NCBI GenBank assembly: GCA_039105265.1
Contig: JAPFFF010000009.1
Location: forward strand, 5,642,001 to 5,706,000
Length of the DNA stretch: 64,000 nucleotides
Reading direction: 5' to 3'
Origin: Tritrichomonas musculus
Taxonomy: Eukaryota > Parabasalia > Tritrichomonadida > Tritrichomonadidae
The stretch's first letter is position 1; every line of letters starts with the position of its first letter. Shown here one piece after another: positions 60,069 through 64,000 of this stretch. A program made the translations under genes and the position numbers. Under the pieces are notes generated by a model. The model was not told where the DNA came from, ran no database searches, and was given only the letters and a program-made list of their open reading frames with translations.

Positions 60069-60764
60069 ATGGATGTTTATAATGAATTCACAGGTTTAAG
60101 ACAAGATGGGCGCCGCCCCAATGAAATGAGAATCATTGACGCTAAAATTGGTACGATTCCTGGCTGTACTGGTTCTTCACATTTCAAAATGGGCCAAACT
60201 GAAGTTATCGCGCAAATATTTGGTCCCTCAGAAAGTAAAGGTGGCGATAGAGATATTGCTGAAGTTAACATTTCACTTGAATATGCTGATTTTGCAAAAG
60301 CACCTCACTCAACCGATACCTCCAGAACTCGAAGAAGTCGTGAAAGCGAATTAATCATCAAACAAACTTTCGAAGAAGCAATTCGCCGTGAAACTTATCC
60401 AAATTCAAAAATTGATATTTATATTACAGTTATTCAAGATGATGGCGGCTGCCAATCAGCTGCAATTAACGCTGCAACTCTAGCTCTTATTGATGCAGGA
60501 ATTCCAATGTTTGACTTTGTAGTTAGTTTGTCTTCAGCATTTATATCTGATCAAGTCTTTCTTGATACAGGACGTTCCGAATCAACTGCAAGATTCCCTG
60601 TTCTTGAACTAGCTGTCTTTCCTTCCACTTCAGAAATTGTATCAATGAATATGACAGCAAGGATTTCCCCCGAAAACTCAAGAAAACTAACAGAATTGGC
60701 GCTTGATGGATGTCTCAAGCTTCACTCTCTTCTTATGGCAATTGTTAAAGCTTCATCCAGCTAA
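60069..60764 (+). CDS. exosome subunit Rrp41 (EXOSC4-like)
   Basis: 231 residues of the RNase PH family. LRQDGRRPNEMR (10-21), then the GSSHFKMGQTEVIAQIFGP strands (36-54), ADFAKAP, SELIIKQTFEEAI, DIYITVIQDDGGCQSAAINAA (125-145) and the final SRKLTELALDGC helix are RNase PH-fold hallmarks. Among exosome ring subunits the pattern matches Rrp41. It forms part of the nine-subunit ring for RNA 3'-end processing. The ATG is followed by a normal long frame; CCTTT lies 41 bases upstream. Confidence 0.9.
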   Translation: MDVYNEFTGLRQDGRRPNEMRIIDAKIGTIPGCTGSSHFKMGQTEVIAQIFGPSESKGGDRDIAEVNISLEYADFAKAPHSTDTSRTRRSRESELIIKQTFEEAIRRETYPNSKIDIYITVIQDDGGCQSAAINAATLALIDAGIPMFDFVVSLSSAFISDQVFLDTGRSESTARFPVLELAVFPSTSEIVSMNMTARISPENSRKLTELALDGCLKLHSLLMAIVKASSS

Positions 60765-60985
60765 ATTCAAAAGTATATATGATGTGTATTCGAAATAATA
60801 AAGAAATAAATATATTTTTATTATTGATTTCTAATTATATATATAGCACAGCCGTATTAGCAGTGCTATTTTGAAGAAAAATTCAATTTTTTTTTCATCA
60901 TTCTTATGATCTTTATATTTTTGAAAGAGAAGGTGAAATAATTGAGATTTCAAAATTTTCAAAATTTTTTCATCATATTTTATCA

Positions 60986-63900
60986 ATGAGCCGAATTGGT
61001 TTAAATAATACGCATAATATTGTAAATCTAAGAGAAGAGGATGATATATATTCATGCATAGCAGAATATGGATTTCAAGATGAACATTTAAATATGAAAG
61101 AAGGAGTGACTGACATTTCTTCAAAATTCGGCCTCATTAGTATTTATATTGATGAACACGTTTTTGTTTTTGATTACAATTCATTGAATGAAGCGCAAAA
61201 TCTCGACAATTATTTATTCAAAATTCATATTAATAATGTTAAACAAATTAAATTTATAAATTATTTCGAAAAAAATAAAGAAGAAAAAGATGATGATTCT
61301 AAGAATCCAAGACCAATTTTATCAATTATCACTACCAATGAAATCGTTGTTTTTTCACTTGAAAAAAACATTCATTCCAAAAATATGATCAATAGAATTG
61401 CAATTCAAGAATTTTATGATTGTGTGAATATTTCTTCATATTTATTTTATCTTCGTGATGGTCATATTAAATTCATCAATATTTTCGATAGTGAAGGAGA
61501 AAAAGATATTCAACTTTATGATAAAAAGAATGGCAATATCGAACATATTTGTGGATTTGAAAATCGCTTCTTATGCTTCATACAAAAACGTTATTCAGAT
61601 TTTAGATTTTTTAAATATGATATTAGTACAAGTATTTTAAAATCATTCAATTTAAATATTCCATCAATTTTTAGCTTTTGTCCTACTATTCACAACAATT
61701 TTGTACTTTTTAGTTATGATGATAAAACGCCAAAATATATTATTATCACATTTATAGATGAGCAAGCGCAGTCTCTCAAATCATTTCGATTTTATATTAA
61801 AGAACATAATCTAGAAAAAGAAACAATTAAGAGCAAATTCCGCATAACCTCATCCAGTCATTATCCTCTCGTTTTATTTGGGTTTAGTGACTCAAAAGAT
61901 ATTTATCCACTCTATACCAATTCAACTGATGAAGTTAAGATCCTTTATCCTTCAAATTATATTATTGCACCACGACCAAGATCATCGTCAAATTTTGAGA
62001 AAAGACTAGACTTAGATTCGATCCAATTTATAGAATGTCAAACAGCAGATGGATTCTATGGAAATTACAGATTCCTTGCGACATATGGAACAGAGTCATT
62101 TTTCATATATAAAATCCAAGGATTTGAATATCCAAACATGGAAGAAGCTCAGCCATTTTTAACAGCTGATTTTGATCCAGAACTTGATTATTCCGATGAT
62201 GAAATAGATATAGAAGAAGGTGCACTCTCATCCATACCAGAACATGTAATTCAAGATCGATTTTTGAACATGAAGGAAGGAGTTTTTGATATTTCATCAT
62301 TGTTTGGACTTTTGTGTATCTACATTGAAACATCAGTTTATGTATTTGACTACAAAACATTTTTTGACGAGCAAGATTATGATAAATACTTATTCAAAAG
62401 CGAAATAGCCAAAGTCATTGAACTTAAATTCATTAATTATTTTGATAATGAAAATAATGCAAAAGCTAGAAAAAGAGAATCTGAAGATGAAGAAAAAGAT
62501 TCATCAGAATTTCGTCCAATTCTTTCAGTCATCACGACCGAAGAAATCATCTTTTATTCACTTGAAAAAGACAGAGAAACAAATAAAATTCTGAAAAGAA
62601 TTAAGAATGAAGGATTCACTAACTTCACCAACATATCTTCCTACTTATTCTATCTTTCCAATAAAGAAATCAAATTCATCAACATCGCTGAAAACGAAAA
62701 CCAAAACAACAATGAAAACGAAGAAGAAAACCCATTTTTTGAAGAAGAAGAAGAAGAGAAAGAAGAAATTAAAGATTCGGATAAAAAAGAAGAAATTGAA
62801 AATAAAGAACAAAAAGAAGAAGAAGAAGAAGAACATCATGAAGAATCTAGAAATGATAAACTTGTCATCAAGAATAACAAGAATGTTGAGCACATTTGTG
62901 GGAGCGATAATCACATTTTGTATTTCATTAAAGAAAACTCATTGTATTCAATTGATTTATATGCGAAAGAAGAGAAACTAATTAAGAATGAAATTTTAGA
63001 AATCTTTGATTTCTGTTCAACGATTAATAACAATTTAATCCTATTCAGCTTTGACAACCAAAATGATTCAAATCTAATTATCACATTCATTGACACTTCT
63101 CTTCAAATCAGAAAGTCATTTCTATTTAACATTGAATGTGAAATTCCAAGAGGCAGCATTAAAGAGAACTTCCATAAATGTTCATCCAGTCGTTTCCCAA
63201 TTGTTCTATTCGGCTTCAGCGAATCCAATGACATTTGTGCACTTTACACGGAATCGATTGACACTGTTAGAATTGTTGAATCTAAAGAAGAAGTAATTTC
63301 AGCACGTCCACGATCATCGCTTGATAATTCAGAACGTCTTGAATTGAGTTGCATTTTTATGATTGATCATCGAACCGCGGACGACTTTATCAAAGATTTC
63401 AGTTTTTGCGCTACATATGGGAGTGAATCAATCTTCATCAATCGAATTTCGAACTTTGACTATCCAAACAAAACAAAACCGCCATTGCAACTGATCTTTA
63501 AATTTAACCAAGAAAGGCCAAAACCGGCAATTGTGCCTTCATTGAACGAAGATGAAGAAGAAGAAAAAAATTATATATTACAAGATAAAGAGGGGACATA
63601 CACATGCGAGTCAACATATGCAGTCCAAGATCGATTTTTGAATATGAAGGAAGGAGTTTTTGATATTTCATCATTGTTTGGACTTTTGAGTATCTACATT
63701 GAAACATCAGTTTATGTATTTGACTACAAAACATTTTTTGACGAACAAGATTATGATAAATACTTATTCAAAAGCGAAATAGGCAAAGTCATTGAACTTA
63801 AATTCATTAATTATTTTGATAATGAAAACCAAACTCAATCAGAAAATTCAAATTCAAATTCAAATGCAAATGAAGAAGAATCAGAAGAAGAAACTAAAGA

Positions 63901-64000
63901 AAAAGTTTCATCAGAATTTCGCCCAATTCTTTCAGTCATCACGACCGAAGAAATCATCTTTTATTCACTTGAAAAAGACAGAGAAACAAATAAAATTCTG
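60986..64000 (+). CDS. large tandem-repeat protein, 3' end beyond window
   Basis: An open frame from the ATG at 60986 to the window edge (1005 codons so far) with no stop. It is built of at least three units, each starting near a conserved block: LNMKEGVTDISSKFGLISIY (from 61091), FLNMKEGVFDISSLFGLLCI (from 62261) and FLNMKEGVFDISSLFGLLSI (from 63635). Spacing is 1176 and 1374 bases, multiples of three. Units 2 and 3 are almost identical in DNA; unit 1 is older. Each unit reads like a beta-propeller-ish globular domain followed by SRFPIVLFGFSESNDI-like and acidic low-complexity segments. Family unknown; no signal peptide. TTCAAAATTTTCAAAA precedes the ATG. Confidence 0.75.
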   Translation, partial: MSRIGLNNTHNIVNLREEDDIYSCIAEYGFQDEHLNMKEGVTDISSKFGLISIYIDEHVFVFDYNSLNEAQNLDNYLFKIHINNVKQIKFINYFEKNKEEKDDDSKNPRPILSIITTNEIVVFSLEKNIHSKNMINRIAIQEFYDCVNISSYLFYLRDGHIKFINIFDSEGEKDIQLYDKKNGNIEHICGFENRFLCFIQKRYSDFRFFKYDISTSILKSFNLNIPSIFSFCPTIHNNFVLFSYDDKTPKYIIITFIDEQAQSLKSFRFYIKEHNLEKETIKSKFRITSSSHYPLVLFGFSDSKDIYPLYTNSTDEVKILYPSNYIIAPRPRSSSNFEKRLDLDSIQFIECQTADGFYGNYRFLATYGTESFFIYKIQGFEYPNMEEAQPFLTADFDPELDYSDDEIDIEEGALSSIPEHVIQDRFLNMKEGVFDISSLFGLLCIYIETSVYVFDYKTFFDEQDYDKYLFKSEIAKVIELKFINYFDNENNAKARKRESEDEEKDSSEFRPILSVITTEEIIFYSLEKDRETNKILKRIKNEGFTNFTNISSYLFYLSNKEIKFINIAENENQNNNENEEENPFFEEEEEEKEEIKDSDKKEEIENKEQKEEEEEEHHEESRNDKLVIKNNKNVEHICGSDNHILYFIKENSLYSIDLYAKEEKLIKNEILEIFDFCSTINNNLILFSFDNQNDSNLIITFIDTSLQIRKSFLFNIECEIPRGSIKENFHKCSSSRFPIVLFGFSESNDICALYTESIDTVRIVESKEEVISARPRSSLDNSERLELSCIFMIDHRTADDFIKDFSFCATYGSESIFINRISNFDYPNKTKPPLQLIFKFNQERPKPAIVPSLNEDEEEEKNYILQDKEGTYTCESTYAVQDRFLNMKEGVFDISSLFGLLSIYIETSVYVFDYKTFFDEQDYDKYLFKSEIGKVIELKFINYFDNENQTQSENSNSNSNANEEESEEETKEKVSSEFRPILSVITTEEIIFYSLEKDRETNKIL
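62251..62453 (+). repeat. internal repeat, unit 2 core
   Basis: This block and 63625-63827 agree at all but a handful of positions and begin CAAGATCGATTTTTGAA. A second identical stretch follows at 62501-62597 versus 63908-64000. The recent duplication of a 1.37-kb segment is evident. Confidence 0.9.
63625..63827 (+). repeat. internal repeat, unit 3 core
   Basis: Near-identical copy of 62251-62453, in the same reading frame 1374 bases downstream. Between the two, the acidic linker differs (poly-Glu in unit 2, Asn/Ser in unit 3). Confidence 0.9.

Noticed and set aside
60875-60985. Upstream extension of the large repeat protein
   Set aside because: The frame is open and reads somewhat like protein, but no ATG lies between the TGA at 60872 and 60986.
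62645-62914. Minus-strand phenylalanine-rich frame
   Set aside because: Complement of the poly-Glu/Lys tract of the large repeat protein.
1-64000. CRISPR array or bacterial operon
   Set aside because: No regularly spaced repeats with unique spacers, and the gene set is eukaryotic.

Overview
ORGANISM. The window looks like nuclear DNA of a parabasalid protist (Trichomonas/Tritrichomonas kind). The genes are intronless and sit in very A+T-rich DNA. They mix flagellar and basic eukaryotic genes (CFAP58-like, SCAMP, SHQ1, Rrp41, HECT ligase) with bacterial-looking metabolic and secreted enzymes. A large Maverick/Polinton, a BspA-like leucine-rich-repeat relic and an RCC1-kinase fusion fit the same group. 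The low G+C suggests a Tritrichomonas-like species rather than T. vaginalis, but that is inference.

REGION 1 (1 to about 13.6 kb): most of a Maverick/Polinton, whole-looking where visible, with its left end outside the window. Parts: GIY-YIG-type nuclease, protein-primed DNA polymerase B, a cassette gene between 63-bp inverted repeats, small basic and proline-rich proteins, HNH nuclease, capsid-like protein, membrane-active/basic protein, packaging ATPase, integrase, and a second probable virion protein. Genes on the minus strand from 5 to 13.5 kb are packed with gaps of 10 to 70 bases.

REGION 2 (13.6 to 19.5 kb): a gene-poor repeat field with tRNA-like boxes, a 20-bp minisatellite, a G+C-rich hairpin island, a broken pogo-type transposase and three inverted-repeat (MITE-like) elements.

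REGION 3 (19.5 to 36.4 kb): host genes. These are an Old Yellow Enzyme-like flavin oxidoreductase, a glycerophosphodiesterase, a GH99-like membrane protein that lacks the usual catalytic glutamates, a beta-helix-like protein, an acylation-motif protein, SCAMP, a secreted endonuclease I, an E6AP-like HECT ligase, a CatSper-like six-helix channel and a WD40 protein. A hAT-like MITE lies in the 2-kb gap at 30.7 to 32.7 kb.

REGION 4 (36.4 to 41.4 kb): a MULE-like MITE with a perfect 9-bp target duplication, a BspA-like pseudogene, decayed coding remnants, and one compositionally foreign intact ORF (39824-40288) between 15-bp direct repeats.

REGION 5 (41.4 to 64 kb): dense host genes, often in divergent pairs with 60- to 100-bp shared promoters carrying a CAAAAAGTT motif. 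They include an RCC1-TKL kinase, SHQ1 paired with a PDI-like protein, ARM-like helical proteins, a tubby-like protein, a TAF4-like protein paired with a Cyc8/Ssn6-like TPR protein, and CFAP58 paired with exosome Rrp41. The window ends inside a long protein made of recent tandem internal repeats.
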